From positions 1 through 44,976 of the forward strand of contig JAEUQF010000309.1 of the NCBI GenBank assembly GCA_016789745.1: a stretch of 44,976 bases of DNA. Direction: 5' to 3'. The DNA is from Bryobacterales bacterium (GTDB lineage Bacteria > Acidobacteriota > Terriglobia > Bryobacterales > Bryobacteraceae). The position numbers were made by a program, and so were the translations under genes. The notes under the pieces were generated by a model that searched no databases, was not told the origin of the DNA, and worked only from the letters and a program-made list of their open reading frames with translations. Of the stretch, positions 14,707-23,431 are shown in pieces (positions within the stretch are counted from its first letter, which is position 1; each line of letters starts with the position of its first letter).

Positions 14707-15249
14707 GTGCCGCGCGCCATTGCCTTTCTTCGAGCCATCAACGTCGGAGGTCGTATTGTTCCGATGGAGCGCCTGCGAACCCTCTTCAGCGAATTGAGGT
14801 TCTCGAACGTGGAGACGTTCCTCGCCAGCGGCAACGTCCTGTTCGATTCCAAGGCTGCCCCCGGCCGCGCGTTGGAAGCGCGCATCGAAAAACACCTGGA
14901 AGCCGCGCTCGGCTATGCGGTGGCCACCTTTCTGCGCACGCCCGCCGAACTGCGTGCCGTTTGCGAACAGCAGCCTTTCGACGCGGCGCTCCATGCCGAA
15001 GCCGTGTCCTACAATATTGGATTCCTCCACGAGCCGCCATCGGAATCGGCCGCCCGATCCCTGCTGTCACTCCAGAATCCGGATGACTTTCTCCGTATAA
15101 TCGGCCGCGAACTGTACTGGCTGGGCAGGAAAAAGCAGAGCGAGTCGATTGTCTCCAACCGGCTGTTTGAAAGGGCTCTGGGAGTTCCCGCCACGCTACG
15201 GGGCCAATCCACACTGATGAAATTGCTGAAAAAGTACCCGGGAAATTAG
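14707..15249 (+). CDS. DUF1697 family protein
   Basis: This 180-residue protein has the typical DUF1697 start: R-A-I-N-V-G-G (about residues 9-15), then V-P-M-x-x-L-R-x-L-F and F-L-A-S-G-N-V-L-F (about 38-46). Length and motifs match the family, which is cytoplasmic and functionally uncharacterised. The GTG at 14707 is the natural start because it places the conserved F-L-R-A-I-N block at the usual position. TACAAT lies 7 nt upstream and no ribosome binding site is present, so the mRNA is probably leaderless. The next gene begins 26 nt downstream with its own -10-like element. Confidence 0.9.
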   Translation: MPRAIAFLRAINVGGRIVPMERLRTLFSELRFSNVETFLASGNVLFDSKAAPGRALEARIEKHLEAALGYAVATFLRTPAELRAVCEQQPFDAALHAEAVSYNIGFLHEPPSESAARSLLSLQNPDDFLRIIGRELYWLGRKKQSESIVSNRLFERALGVPATLRGQSTLMKLLKKYPGN

Positions 15250-15250
15250 T

Positions 15251-15269
15251 GGGAATTCGGCATTACACT
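15251..15269 (+). promoter_or_regulatory. -10 element with upstream 13-mer, sugar dehydrogenase gene
   Basis: TACACT (15264-15269) lies 5 nt before the ATG at 15275, again with no Shine-Dalgarno site. The 13 bases before it, GGGAATTCGGCAT (15251-15263), recur exactly at 42052-42064 just upstream of another -10. Confidence 0.45.
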
Positions 15270-15274
15270 GGAGC

Positions 15275-17254
15275 ATGGGTTTTCGGTTCGCGCTCGCTGG
15301 TTTTCTCGTCGGTCTTCCATTATTGGCACAGCCGCAGATTCGCCTCACCCAGGTCACCGGCGGCCTCAACGGGGCTTCGGACATCCAGAATGCCCGCGAT
15401 GGCTCGGGGCGGCTGTTCCTTGCGCAGCAGAACGGCCTCATTCGGATTTTCCGCAACGGCGCTCTGCTGTCGACACCTTTTCTGAACATCAGTTCCAAGA
15501 CCGAAGGCGGCGGCGAGCGCGGGTTGCTGGGCCTTGCCTTCTCGCCCACCTTTACCAATAGCCGGCGTTTCTACGTTTACTACACGGCGCTCAACGGCGA
15601 CATTGTCATTTCGATGTTCCGGGCCAGCGCCTCCAATCCGGATGTGGCGGAAAACACCGAACAGATTCTGCTCACCATCCCGCATCCGCGCACCAATCAC
15701 AACGGCGGATCGCTGCGCTTCGGCCCCGATGGCTATCTCTATGCGGCCACCGGCGATGGCGGCGGAGGCGGCGACCCAGACCAAGCCGGTCAGAATCTAC
15801 AGACCCTGCTGGGCAAGATCCTCCGCCTGGATGTCGAATCGCAGCCCGGCACCGCGCTCATCCCGTCAACCAATCCCTTCGCCAACAGCGCTACGGCAAA
15901 GCGCGAGATCTGGGCCTACGGGCTCCGCAACCCCTGGCGCACCTCCTTCGACCGTCAGACCGGCGAATTCTGGATTGCCGACGTAGGCCAGAACGCCCGT
16001 GAAGAGGTTAATTTTCAATCCGCCAACAGCCCAGGCGGCCAAAATTACGGCTGGAACCTCACCGAAGGGACGCTCTGCTTTGCCACCACCCCCTGCAACA
16101 CGCAAGGGATTACGATGCCGGTGACCGAATATGCGAATCCGGCGCTGGGCTGCTCGGTCACGGGCGGTTATGTCTATCGCGGTACCCAGTATCCGTCGCT
16201 GGCTGGGACCTACTTTTACGCCGATTTCTGCAGCGGCCGCGTGTGGGGCATCACGCGCCAGGGCGGCACCTTCACCAACCAGTTCCTGCTGTCTTCGGGC
16301 CTGAATATCACCACCTTCGGAGAGGACGAGGGTGGCGAGATCTACGCTGCCTCCGGTGGCAGCCTGTTCCACCTGGAGGCGGAAGCCGCCGCCACCAACG
16401 TCACCGTGGAGATTACCTCCAACCCGAGTGGCCAGCGTTTCCAGGTGGATGCTGGCGCTACCGTCCTGACCGCTCCGCAAACATTGACCTTTCCCTCTGG
16501 CTCCACCCATTCCATCCGCTGGCTGAATACCGACACGCCCAGCGGGCGCCAGGTGTTCTCTGCGTGGGCGGACGGCCCTACCGCCAACCCGCGCGAGATT
16601 ACGGCCACCGCCGGGGCCTCCTACCAGGGCGTCTTTCAACTGGCCTATCCGGTGACGACGCAGAGCAATGGCAGCGGCAGCATCGTGCTGGATCCGTCGC
16701 GCACCGATACCTACTACGCTTCCGGCACTACGGTTCGTGCCACCGCGATCCCGGGCGCCGGCTACCGGTTCGCAGGCTTTTCCGGCTGCTTCACGTCGCC
16801 GGGCCTCAGCACCACGTTTGCCGTCAGCCAGGCTTGTACCGTGACGGCCCTGTTCCTGCCTGAGGAGGTGCCTCCGCCCACCGGGCTGTCCTTTGTTCCG
16901 GTTGCGCCCTGCCGTGTGATGGACACGCGAGACCCGGCCCGCTCGGGCTCTTACGGGCCGCCAACCCTGGCCGCCGGAGCCGCCCGGGTGGTGCGGCTGG
17001 CACAGACCTGCGGGCTTCCCACGGCCGCGGCGTACTCGCTGAATATCACGGTCGTGCCGCGGGGCACGCTCGGCTTCCTTACGATCTACCCCAGCGACCG
17101 CGACCGGCCGCTCGCCTCCACCTTAAACTCGCCTGCCGGCCAGATCATTGCCAACGCCGCCCTCGTGCGTTCCTCTCCAAACGGAGAAGTCAGCATTTAT
17201 GTTACAGATGCCGCCGACGTCATCCTCGACGTAAACGGCTATTTCGTACCGTAA
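15275..17254 (+). CDS. Exported PQQ-dependent sugar dehydrogenase with C-terminal repeat domains
   Basis: This 659-residue protein has a signal peptide (GFRFALAGFLVGLPLLAQ). A soluble-glucose-dehydrogenase-type six-bladed propeller follows (about 22-365), with RTNHNGGSLRFGPDGYLY, LLGKILRLD, YGLRNPWR and NYGWN. The His in TNHNGG is the usual catalytic base of the fold. After it come two beta-repeat domains (about 367-528; the second resembles an InlB-B-type repeat) and a C-terminal domain of about 120 residues beginning V-A-P-C-R-V-M-D-T-R and ending L-D-V-N-G-Y-F. In this fold PQQ and calcium support oxidation of aldose sugars, and many relatives have unknown substrates. The extra domains suggest a large cell-surface or secreted enzyme that binds polysaccharide or the envelope. 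The exact substrate is not deducible. Confidence 0.87.
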   Translation: MGFRFALAGFLVGLPLLAQPQIRLTQVTGGLNGASDIQNARDGSGRLFLAQQNGLIRIFRNGALLSTPFLNISSKTEGGGERGLLGLAFSPTFTNSRRFYVYYTALNGDIVISMFRASASNPDVAENTEQILLTIPHPRTNHNGGSLRFGPDGYLYAATGDGGGGGDPDQAGQNLQTLLGKILRLDVESQPGTALIPSTNPFANSATAKREIWAYGLRNPWRTSFDRQTGEFWIADVGQNAREEVNFQSANSPGGQNYGWNLTEGTLCFATTPCNTQGITMPVTEYANPALGCSVTGGYVYRGTQYPSLAGTYFYADFCSGRVWGITRQGGTFTNQFLLSSGLNITTFGEDEGGEIYAASGGSLFHLEAEAAATNVTVEITSNPSGQRFQVDAGATVLTAPQTLTFPSGSTHSIRWLNTDTPSGRQVFSAWADGPTANPREITATAGASYQGVFQLAYPVTTQSNGSGSIVLDPSRTDTYYASGTTVRATAIPGAGYRFAGFSGCFTSPGLSTTFAVSQACTVTALFLPEEVPPPTGLSFVPVAPCRVMDTRDPARSGSYGPPTLAAGAARVVRLAQTCGLPTAAAYSLNITVVPRGTLGFLTIYPSDRDRPLASTLNSPAGQIIANAALVRSSPNGEVSIYVTDAADVILDVNGYFVP

Positions 17255-17288
17255 ACGTTGGATCCCTCGCGGCCTTCCCGCTACGATA

Positions 17289-19769
17289 ATGGAAGGCTTG
17301 AGGATCGGCAGTTGGATCTTCGGTTTCTGGATCGCCACCGCCGGATGGATGGTAGCGGAGGCTGGCGAGATCCGTCTGTCCGGCCGGGTGACAGACCCGA
17401 ACGGCGCTCCCATCTCTGGTGCGAAAGTCGTGCTCACCTCCGCCAGCCAGCGGCGTTTCGAGGCTGAATCCGACCCTACCGGCGCCTACTCGCTACTGCT
17501 GCCCGATGCCGGGTCCTACGCCATCAGAGCCGACCGCGAAGGCTACTACGTTTACAAACTGGACGCACTCGCGATCCAGGCCTCGCCCTTTGAACTCGGC
17601 ATCACGCTGGCCGGCACCCACGAAATGGCCACCAGCCTGGAGGTATCCGCCGAACGCGGCACGTTCGACATGGAGCGTAGCGTGCCGGAAACCACGCTCA
17701 GCAGCCGCACCCTCTTCGACGTCCCTTTTCCCAATCAGAACAGCTTGCGCAGCGGTCTGCGTATGCTGCCCGGCGTCGTCCAGGACGGTCGCGGCGGCAT
17801 TCACCTCTACGGTGCGGCCGAAGAGCAGACGCACCACAGCCTGGAAGGCTTTCAACTCAACGATCCGCTGACCGGAAAGCTGGAGGCGCGGCTCAGCCTG
17901 GAAGCCGTCGAGTCCGTGGATGCCTCCCCGGGTCAGCCCGGCGCCGAGTTCGGCCGCGGCACCGGCGGCTCTCTGGCCCTGCACGCTCGCAAGGGTGGCG
18001 ACCAGGTGCGCTACTCGGCCACCAACTTCATTCCCGGCTTCGGCACCCAGCGCGGGCCACACCTGGACAACTGGACCCCGCGCGGCCACATCTCCGGCCC
18101 CTGGAAGCGTGGGCGCGCCTGGTTCTTCAACAGCCTGGAACTGCAGTACGTCAACAACATCGTCGTCGACCTGCCCCGCGGCCAGGACCGCTCCGGCACC
18201 TATCGCGCCAACAACCTCTTCCACAACCAGATCAACCTCACGCCCTCCAACGTACTGACGGCGGGCTTTCTGTTGAACTACTGGTTTGCGCCGCGCAACG
18301 GACTTACCGCGCTGAACCCGATCGAAACCACCATCGACCGCCGCTATCGCCAGTGGATTGCCTACTTCAAGAATCAGAAGTCGTTTGCCCGTGGGGCGCT
18401 GATCGAGGCCGGATATTCCTTCCACCGCAGCTTTAATCGCGAGGATCCCCAGGGCGACGCGCCCTACATCGTTAGCGAACTGGGCCGCCGCGGCAACTAC
18501 TACGCGTTCTCCAACAGGCAGGCCTCGCGCGACCAGATTCTGATCAACAGCTACCTACCCTCGCTCCAGCGCCACGGCATGCACCAACTCAAGGCCGGTG
18601 CCGACCTGCTCCGCGTCGGCTACAACCAGGATGTCCGCCGCACCAGCATCGCCTTCTCCCGCAGCAATGGCACCCCGCTCCGCAGCGTCGCCTACTTCGG
18701 CTCCGGCGCCCTCCAGCAGGGCAACTATGAGGCCTCCGCCTACCTGCAGGACGCCTGGCGGCCCCGCGAGAACCTGCTTGTCGACCTGGGCCTGCGCCTG
18801 CAGTGGAATCAGATCATCAGCGCCTGGAATGCCTCGCCGCGTCTGGGATTCGCCTGGATGCCCACTGGATCCTCCTCGACACGCATCTCCGGCGGCTTTG
18901 CCCGGGTGTTCGATTACGTCAACCTGCGCACCTTTGTCCGCCCGCAGGATCAGTTCACCGCCTCCACCTATTTCGATGGCGCGGACGCAGGGGTGCCGCT
19001 GTTCTCGATCTTTCGACCGCCGCTTGGGCGGCTGCGCAGCCCGAATGCCCTGACCTGGAATCTGGGTGTCGAGCGCCGCCTGCCGAGGCGGATTACGGCC
19101 CGCCTCCAGTGGCTGCAACGTAGCGGCTACTCCGGCTTCACCTATCGCAACAGCCTTCCGGAACCCCAACGCGTGGCGGACCTGGTGGACGTTCCGGGCG
19201 CGCCGCTCTTCGACAGCATCTTCCTGCTCACCAATGACCGGCGGGAAACCTTCAACTCCGTCGAACTCACCGTGCAGCAGCCGCTGTTTGCCGATTACGA
19301 ATGGATGGCCAGCTATACCCGTAGCCGTGCCCGCTCCAACGGAGTCATCGACACCAACGTCGACGAACCCCTCATCATCAACAACAACCGCGGTCCGCTG
19401 CCCTGGGACGCTCCGAACCGCTTCGTCAGTTGGGGCTTCCTGCCCACTTTCTGGAAGAATTGGGCGATTGCCTACTTGGCCGAATGTCGCTCCGGCTTCC
19501 CCTTCTTCGTACAGAATGAGCGAGGTCAGGTGCTCGGGTCGCCCGGCAGCCGGCGCTTCCCGGCCTTCTTTGAACTCAACCTCTTCGTGGAACGGAAAGT
19601 CATCCTGCGCGGCTATCGCGTCGGCCTGCGAGGGGGCTTCGTCAACATCACCGGGCACAGCAATCCCAACGTCGTCAATAACGTGGTGGGAAGCCCGAAC
19701 TACCTGCAGATGTTCGGCGGCCAGCGCCGCGCCTTCAACTTCCGCTTGCGATTTCTGGGCAAGGTCTGA
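17289..19769 (+). CDS. TonB-dependent-receptor-like outer membrane protein with carboxypeptidase regulatory domain
   Basis: This 826-residue protein starts with a signal peptide ending near AEA (about residue 25). A CarboxypepD_reg-like beta sandwich follows (about 28-105; L-S-G-R-V-T-D-P-N-G-A-P-I-S-G-A). A plug-like domain comes next (about 120-235), with L-R-M-L-P-G-V-V-Q-D-G-R and F-G-R-G-T-G-G-S-L. A beta-barrel of alternating aromatic strands reaches the C-terminus, which ends in R-L-R-F-L-G. These Oar-like receptors are numerous in Acidobacteria and probably import oligosaccharides or other polymers. The protein is short for the group. The annotated ATG lies 1 nt after TACGAT, so an in-frame TTG at 17298 is an alternative start. 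The gene ends 4 nt from the convergent amidohydrolase. Confidence 0.83.
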   Translation: MEGLRIGSWIFGFWIATAGWMVAEAGEIRLSGRVTDPNGAPISGAKVVLTSASQRRFEAESDPTGAYSLLLPDAGSYAIRADREGYYVYKLDALAIQASPFELGITLAGTHEMATSLEVSAERGTFDMERSVPETTLSSRTLFDVPFPNQNSLRSGLRMLPGVVQDGRGGIHLYGAAEEQTHHSLEGFQLNDPLTGKLEARLSLEAVESVDASPGQPGAEFGRGTGGSLALHARKGGDQVRYSATNFIPGFGTQRGPHLDNWTPRGHISGPWKRGRAWFFNSLELQYVNNIVVDLPRGQDRSGTYRANNLFHNQINLTPSNVLTAGFLLNYWFAPRNGLTALNPIETTIDRRYRQWIAYFKNQKSFARGALIEAGYSFHRSFNREDPQGDAPYIVSELGRRGNYYAFSNRQASRDQILINSYLPSLQRHGMHQLKAGADLLRVGYNQDVRRTSIAFSRSNGTPLRSVAYFGSGALQQGNYEASAYLQDAWRPRENLLVDLGLRLQWNQIISAWNASPRLGFAWMPTGSSSTRISGGFARVFDYVNLRTFVRPQDQFTASTYFDGADAGVPLFSIFRPPLGRLRSPNALTWNLGVERRLPRRITARLQWLQRSGYSGFTYRNSLPEPQRVADLVDVPGAPLFDSIFLLTNDRRETFNSVELTVQQPLFADYEWMASYTRSRARSNGVIDTNVDEPLIINNNRGPLPWDAPNRFVSWGFLPTFWKNWAIAYLAECRSGFPFFVQNERGQVLGSPGSRRFPAFFELNLFVERKVILRGYRVGLRGGFVNITGHSNPNVVNNVVGSPNYLQMFGGQRRAFNFRLRFLGKV

Positions 19770-19773
19770 GGCG

Positions 19774-20883
19774 CTACTTCGGGAAGCCGCTCTTGTCGAT
19801 GCCCGGAATAATGCGTAGCGCGTTCTTGTAGTACACCTTACGCAGCACTTCATCGGGCAAATCCAGCCCGTACATCTTCCAGATGCCGTGATACTTGCGG
19901 TCGTGGTCGAAGTACTCGTCGCCGGTTTCCAAGGTCCGGAAATAGGTGCCGTATTCTTCCTTGCGGTAGGTGTCCTTGCCGAACAGAATGCGGTCCTGAT
20001 ACTTGATGAAGAACGCCCGCGCGGTCCGCGGCTGGCGCCCCAGTTCTTCCACGATGGCGCCGAACTCGATCATCATGTTTGGCATCTTGTCCAGCAACTG
20101 CCCCAGTTTGCCCAGATCGTGTCCGAACCATCCGAAGTGCGCGGCGATAAACGTGGTCTTCGGATGCTTGGCGAACAGCCGGTGCTGCTCCGCCATCAGG
20201 TTCTCCCAGAGCGGGTACTTATCCGGGGTGCGCCCACGGCCCGGGTGCAGCTTCAACTCCAGCCAGCGTTCATTGTTGCCGTCCATGGGCAGGAACAGGC
20301 CCAGCGGCTCGGCCGTATGGATCAGCACCGGAATCTTGTGCTTGCCGCAGACTTCGAAGACCTTGTCGAACCGCGGATCATCCACCGTCACGCGCCCCTT
20401 GGCGTCTTTCAAATCCATGCCGAAGTTCTTAAAGATCTTCAGGCCCTGGGCGCCGTTCCTGATGTCTTCCTCCAACTGCTTCCCGGCTTTGTCGGCATAG
20501 CCCGGATCATCCAGGTTTTCGAAGTTGATGTTGGCGAAGATCACGAACCGTTTGGGATACTTGCCCTTCTGCGCCTGCACATTCTCGGCCAGGTTCTTGC
20601 CGTAGCGCCCGGTCAGGTTCACCATCACGCCCATGTTGATGTCGTCCATTTCCTTCACCAGTTTGTCCAGGGCTGCGCCGCTGGCCCGGTTCTGGTGATT
20701 GTGGACATCGACAAACGGATACTTCGCACGGGGAACCTTGTGTTCGGGAACAACCAGCAACGACTTCGGATTGTAGTCGTCGATCGTCATTTGGACGTCC
20801 ATCGGCTTTTCCCGCCCCCGATTCGGACCCGGACCTTGCTGAGCGGACAGAGCGAGGGCAAGCCCTAACGCGACAATGTGCAT
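19774..20883 (-). CDS. Exported amidohydrolase family protein (TIM barrel)
   Basis: The 369-residue protein has a short signal peptide (HIVALGLALALSAQQ) and an amidohydrolase-2-type metal-dependent barrel. Metal ligands are visible: H-N-H at residues 61-63, the His in L-I-H-T-A-E-P, the His in F-I-A-A-H-F-G-W and the Asp in L-F-G-K-D-T. These residues define the superfamily of hydrolases and decarboxylases. Export of a member is common in Acidobacteria and Planctomycetes. The substrate cannot be predicted. The ATG has TACACT 7 nt upstream on the minus strand and no Shine-Dalgarno site, so it appears to have its own leaderless promoter rather than belonging to the plsC unit. Confidence 0.87.
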   Translation of the reverse strand: MHIVALGLALALSAQQGPGPNRGREKPMDVQMTIDDYNPKSLLVVPEHKVPRAKYPFVDVHNHQNRASGAALDKLVKEMDDINMGVMVNLTGRYGKNLAENVQAQKGKYPKRFVIFANINFENLDDPGYADKAGKQLEEDIRNGAQGLKIFKNFGMDLKDAKGRVTVDDPRFDKVFEVCGKHKIPVLIHTAEPLGLFLPMDGNNERWLELKLHPGRGRTPDKYPLWENLMAEQHRLFAKHPKTTFIAAHFGWFGHDLGKLGQLLDKMPNMMIEFGAIVEELGRQPRTARAFFIKYQDRILFGKDTYRKEEYGTYFRTLETGDEYFDHDRKYHGIWKMYGLDLPDEVLRKVYYKNALRIIPGIDKSGFPK

Positions 20884-20890
20884 AGAATCG

Positions 20891-20896
20891 AGTGTA
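20891..20896 (-). promoter_or_regulatory. -10 hexamer of the likely leaderless amidohydrolase gene
   Basis: On the minus strand the hexamer reads TACACT, separated by 7 nt from the ATG at 20883. No clear -35 is seen 16-18 nt further upstream, and there is no ribosome binding site. Confidence 0.5.
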
Positions 20897-20901
20897 CAGT
20901 T

Positions 20902-21639
20902 TCAGGCGGCGTTTTTGGATTGCCGCATCTCGTTGAGCATCACTTCTACCTGGCAGCGCACCTGCTCATTCACCGTCTTGCGGTCGCGCGCGGTCAGGCC
21001 TTCGGTCGGCACCGGCATGCCCAGCCGCACTTCCACGTTCCCCGGAACCATCCGTGCCGATCCCATGGGCAGCACTTCCCGCGTTCCCAGGATCGCCACC
21101 GGCACAATGGGCACTCCGGCCGCGATGGCAATCATCGCCGCCCCTTCCTTGAACTCGCGCAGTTCCCCATCCGTCCGGCCGCCTTCGGGAAACAGCAGGA
21201 TCGAAACCCCTCGTTCCCGGACAATGCGCCCCGCATTCTGAATCGCCCGCACCGCTGCCCGCGTGTCTTCCTTCGGTACCGGAATGTGCCCGCCGCGCGT
21301 CAGGTGATAGCCGATGAACGGAATTTTGAACAGGTCTTCCTTGGCCAGGAACCGGAACTGGCAGGGGATGTTCGCCAGCATCACCGGTGTGTCGGAATAG
21401 CTCAGGTGGTTGGAGGCGAAGACATAACTGCCGTTCGGCTGGATGCGCTCCAGGCCCGTTACCCGCACCCGCACGCCGCCCACCAGCAGCAACGCCTGCG
21501 ACCAGCGCTCGGCAATCTTGTGCTGCAGGTTGCCGGTGGAATCGAACAGGCTGGCGATCAGGTCGATGGTTCCGTAGACAATGGTCAACAGCACGACCAT
21601 CGGTCCCGTGAACAGAATCGTTCGAATCCAACTGAGCAT
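20902..21639 (-). CDS. plsC: 1-acylglycerol-3-phosphate acyltransferase
   Basis: This 245-residue membrane-associated acyltransferase transfers an acyl chain to lysophosphatidic acid to make phosphatidic acid, the phospholipid precursor. It has the catalytic block NHLSYSD (residues 77-83; NHxxxxD) and the phosphate-binding block FPEGGRTDG (150-158). An N-terminal hydrophobic helix lies at about residues 5-25. The ATG at 21639 is 8 nt after the folC stop, so it is co-transcribed with folC, with no good ribosome binding site of its own. The fold assignment is firm. Other acyl acceptors are possible for members of the family. Confidence 0.92.
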   Translation of the reverse strand: MLSWIRTILFTGPMVVLLTIVYGTIDLIASLFDSTGNLQHKIAERWSQALLLVGGVRVRVTGLERIQPNGSYVFASNHLSYSDTPVMLANIPCQFRFLAKEDLFKIPFIGYHLTRGGHIPVPKEDTRAAVRAIQNAGRIVRERGVSILLFPEGGRTDGELREFKEGAAMIAIAAGVPIVPVAILGTREVLPMGSARMVPGNVEVRLGMPVPTEGLTARDRKTVNEQVRCQVEVMLNEMRQSKNAA

Positions 21640-21647
21640 CGAAGTTC

Positions 21648-22913
21648 TTATTTTACGAGCAGAGCCCGCGCTTCTCCCACCAGGTACAGTGACCCGCTGA
21701 TGAAGATCAAGTCCTGCGACGCTGCCTCGCGCCGCACCATCTCCAGGGCTTCGGCCAGGTTGGGAGCCGTGCGCGCCTTCGGGTGGTCCACATGCTGCAG
21801 CAGCGTCTCCGGATGCAGCGCACGCGGGTTGTCGGCGGCCGTAAGAATCAGTTCGTGCACCAGCGGAAACAGCACGTCGGCAATCTCACCGACGCTTTTG
21901 TCGCGCATGGTGGCGTAGATGAGCCATACCTTCCGCGTTCCGGCCCACTCCCGGATGTAGGCCGCCAGCGCCCGCACCCCTGCCGGGTTATGCGCCCCGT
22001 CCAGGACAATCGCAGGCGTCTCCGATACGTACTCCAGACGCCCCGGCCAGCGCGCCGCCCGAATCCCTTCCTGCACGGCTTCCTGCGGGATGCCCAACTG
22101 CCGCAACGCCGTCAGCGCCGTCACTGTGTTGTCCACCTGGTGCGCTCCGGCCAGCGGACACTCCACCGCAAATCCATCCCATTCAAACGTGCTGCCTCGT
22201 TCGTGCAACCGTACGTGGCTGGGCGGATAGTCGTCGGCCCGCACCAGCGGCGCGCCCACCGCCTGCGCCCGCTCCCGAATGACCTGCTCGGCTTCCGGCC
22301 GCTGCCTGGCCAACACCACCGGAACTCCGGCCTTGATAATGCCCGCCTTTTCCCCCGCGATCGCCGCAATCGTGTGCCCCAGCCACGCCTCGTGGTCGTA
22401 GTCGATGGGCGTGATTACGGCCAACTCCGGCGTGACGACGTTGGTGGCATCCAGACGCCCGCCCAGCCCCACCTCCAGGACCGTCCACTGCACGCCGCGC
22501 TCGCGAAAAATTACGAACGCCATTGCCGTGACCGTCTCGAAGTACGTCGGATGCAGTTCCAACTCGCCCGAGGCCAGCATCTCTTCGGCCACCCGGTGCA
22601 CCACGTCGAACGCCGCGGCGAACTCCTCTTCGCTCACCGCGACCCCGTCAATCCGGATGCGCTCGGTGGGACTCACCAGGTGCGGCGACGTATACAGCCC
22701 GGTGCGATACCCTGCCCGCTGCAGCGCCGACGCCATCATCGTACACGTCGAACCTTTGCCGTTGGTGCCGGCGACATGCACAATACGCGCGGCACGCTCT
22801 GGATGGCCCAGCCGCTCCAGCACGGCGGCAATGCTCCGCAGGTCGAACTTGCCGGCCTTGATCTCATTGCCGAGCGCGTACAGATAGCGGACCGAATCGG
22901 GGTAGCCCGTCAC
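21648..22913 (-). CDS. folC: Folylpolyglutamate synthase / dihydrofolate synthase
   Basis: This 421-residue Mur-ligase-fold enzyme adds glutamate to dihydropteroate and to folates. The P-loop HVAGTNGKGST spans residues 46-56. A Y-T-S-P-H-L segment (75-80) follows, with E-R-I-R-I-D-G after it, as in FolC. The A-H-N-P-A-G block marks the C-terminal ligase domain. The start is a GTG at 22913 whose last bases overlap the TGA stop of the upstream gene (GTGA, 22910-22913), so translation is very likely coupled. plsC follows 8 nt after its stop. Length and motifs are normal. Confidence 0.95.
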   Translation of the reverse strand: MTGYPDSVRYLYALGNEIKAGKFDLRSIAAVLERLGHPERAARIVHVAGTNGKGSTCTMMASALQRAGYRTGLYTSPHLVSPTERIRIDGVAVSEEEFAAAFDVVHRVAEEMLASGELELHPTYFETVTAMAFVIFRERGVQWTVLEVGLGGRLDATNVVTPELAVITPIDYDHEAWLGHTIAAIAGEKAGIIKAGVPVVLARQRPEAEQVIRERAQAVGAPLVRADDYPPSHVRLHERGSTFEWDGFAVECPLAGAHQVDNTVTALTALRQLGIPQEAVQEGIRAARWPGRLEYVSETPAIVLDGAHNPAGVRALAAYIREWAGTRKVWLIYATMRDKSVGEIADVLFPLVHELILTAADNPRALHPETLLQHVDHPKARTAPNLAEALEMVRREAASQDLIFISGSLYLVGEARALLVK

Positions 22914-23401
22914 GACTTGCAGGCGTACGTGGCCGGAACACGGCCGCCCTTGTTCATCTCCCGGTAGCCGATCTCCGTCGCGTAGTAGATGCGGCTGGCC
23001 AGTTGCTTGGCCATCCGGAAGAAGGCATGCCCGGGCGCGGTATCACCCGCCGAACCCGTATCGAACGCCTGCAAAATCGCCGTCTGCTGCTGCGGCGTCA
23101 GCTTCACGAACGGTGCGTTGTGCTGCCGCAGCGCATAGCCGTCCAGAAACGCCAATCCCTCCATAAACCGCTCCCGCTCGGCGGCCGGGCCGTCGTTCAG
23201 AATCAGGTCCATGTAGCGGTTCACGTTCGCTGCCTTCGCGCCCGGCGTGTCGGTGGCCGGAATAATCAGCTCGGTCAACACCACCACGGTCTCATTCTGG
23301 TGCGCATCGAACAGCTTGGGGGTCCACTGCGTCATCTGCGCCAGTGCCGGCGACAACGTGGTGGCCGCGGCGGATATCTGCAACAATTCGCGACGGTTCA
23401 T
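22910..23401 (-). CDS. Gluconate 2-dehydrogenase subunit 3 family protein, exported
   Basis: This 163-residue protein begins M-N-R-R-E-L-L-Q-I-S-A-A, a Tat-like twin-arginine start with the cleavage region near ALA (about residue 21). The body matches the gluconate_2-dh3 family: T-E-L-I-I-P-A-T-D-T-P-G-A-K-A-A (about 43-58), V-N-R-Y-M-D, and a C-terminal block with Y-R-E-M-N-K-G-G. This small subunit normally accompanies a GMC-type flavoprotein and a cytochrome, and neither is encoded here. The gene follows the mutarotase-like gene by 30 nt and overlaps folC by 4 nt. It may serve a dehydrogenase encoded elsewhere. Confidence 0.85.
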   Translation of the reverse strand: MNRRELLQISAAATTLSPALAQMTQWTPKLFDAHQNETVVVLTELIIPATDTPGAKAANVNRYMDLILNDGPAAERERFMEGLAFLDGYALRQHNAPFVKLTPQQQTAILQAFDTGSAGDTAPGHAFFRMAKQLASRIYYATEIGYREMNKGGRVPATYACKS

Positions 23402-23431
23402 GACAGTCTCTTCGATCCTACCAGACGTGCC

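Noticed and set aside
18555..19853. A minus-strand frame opposite the TonB-type receptor
   Set aside because: The plus strand has a signal peptide, regulatory domain and barrel. The reverse frame also crosses into the amidohydrolase end and has no recognisable domain.
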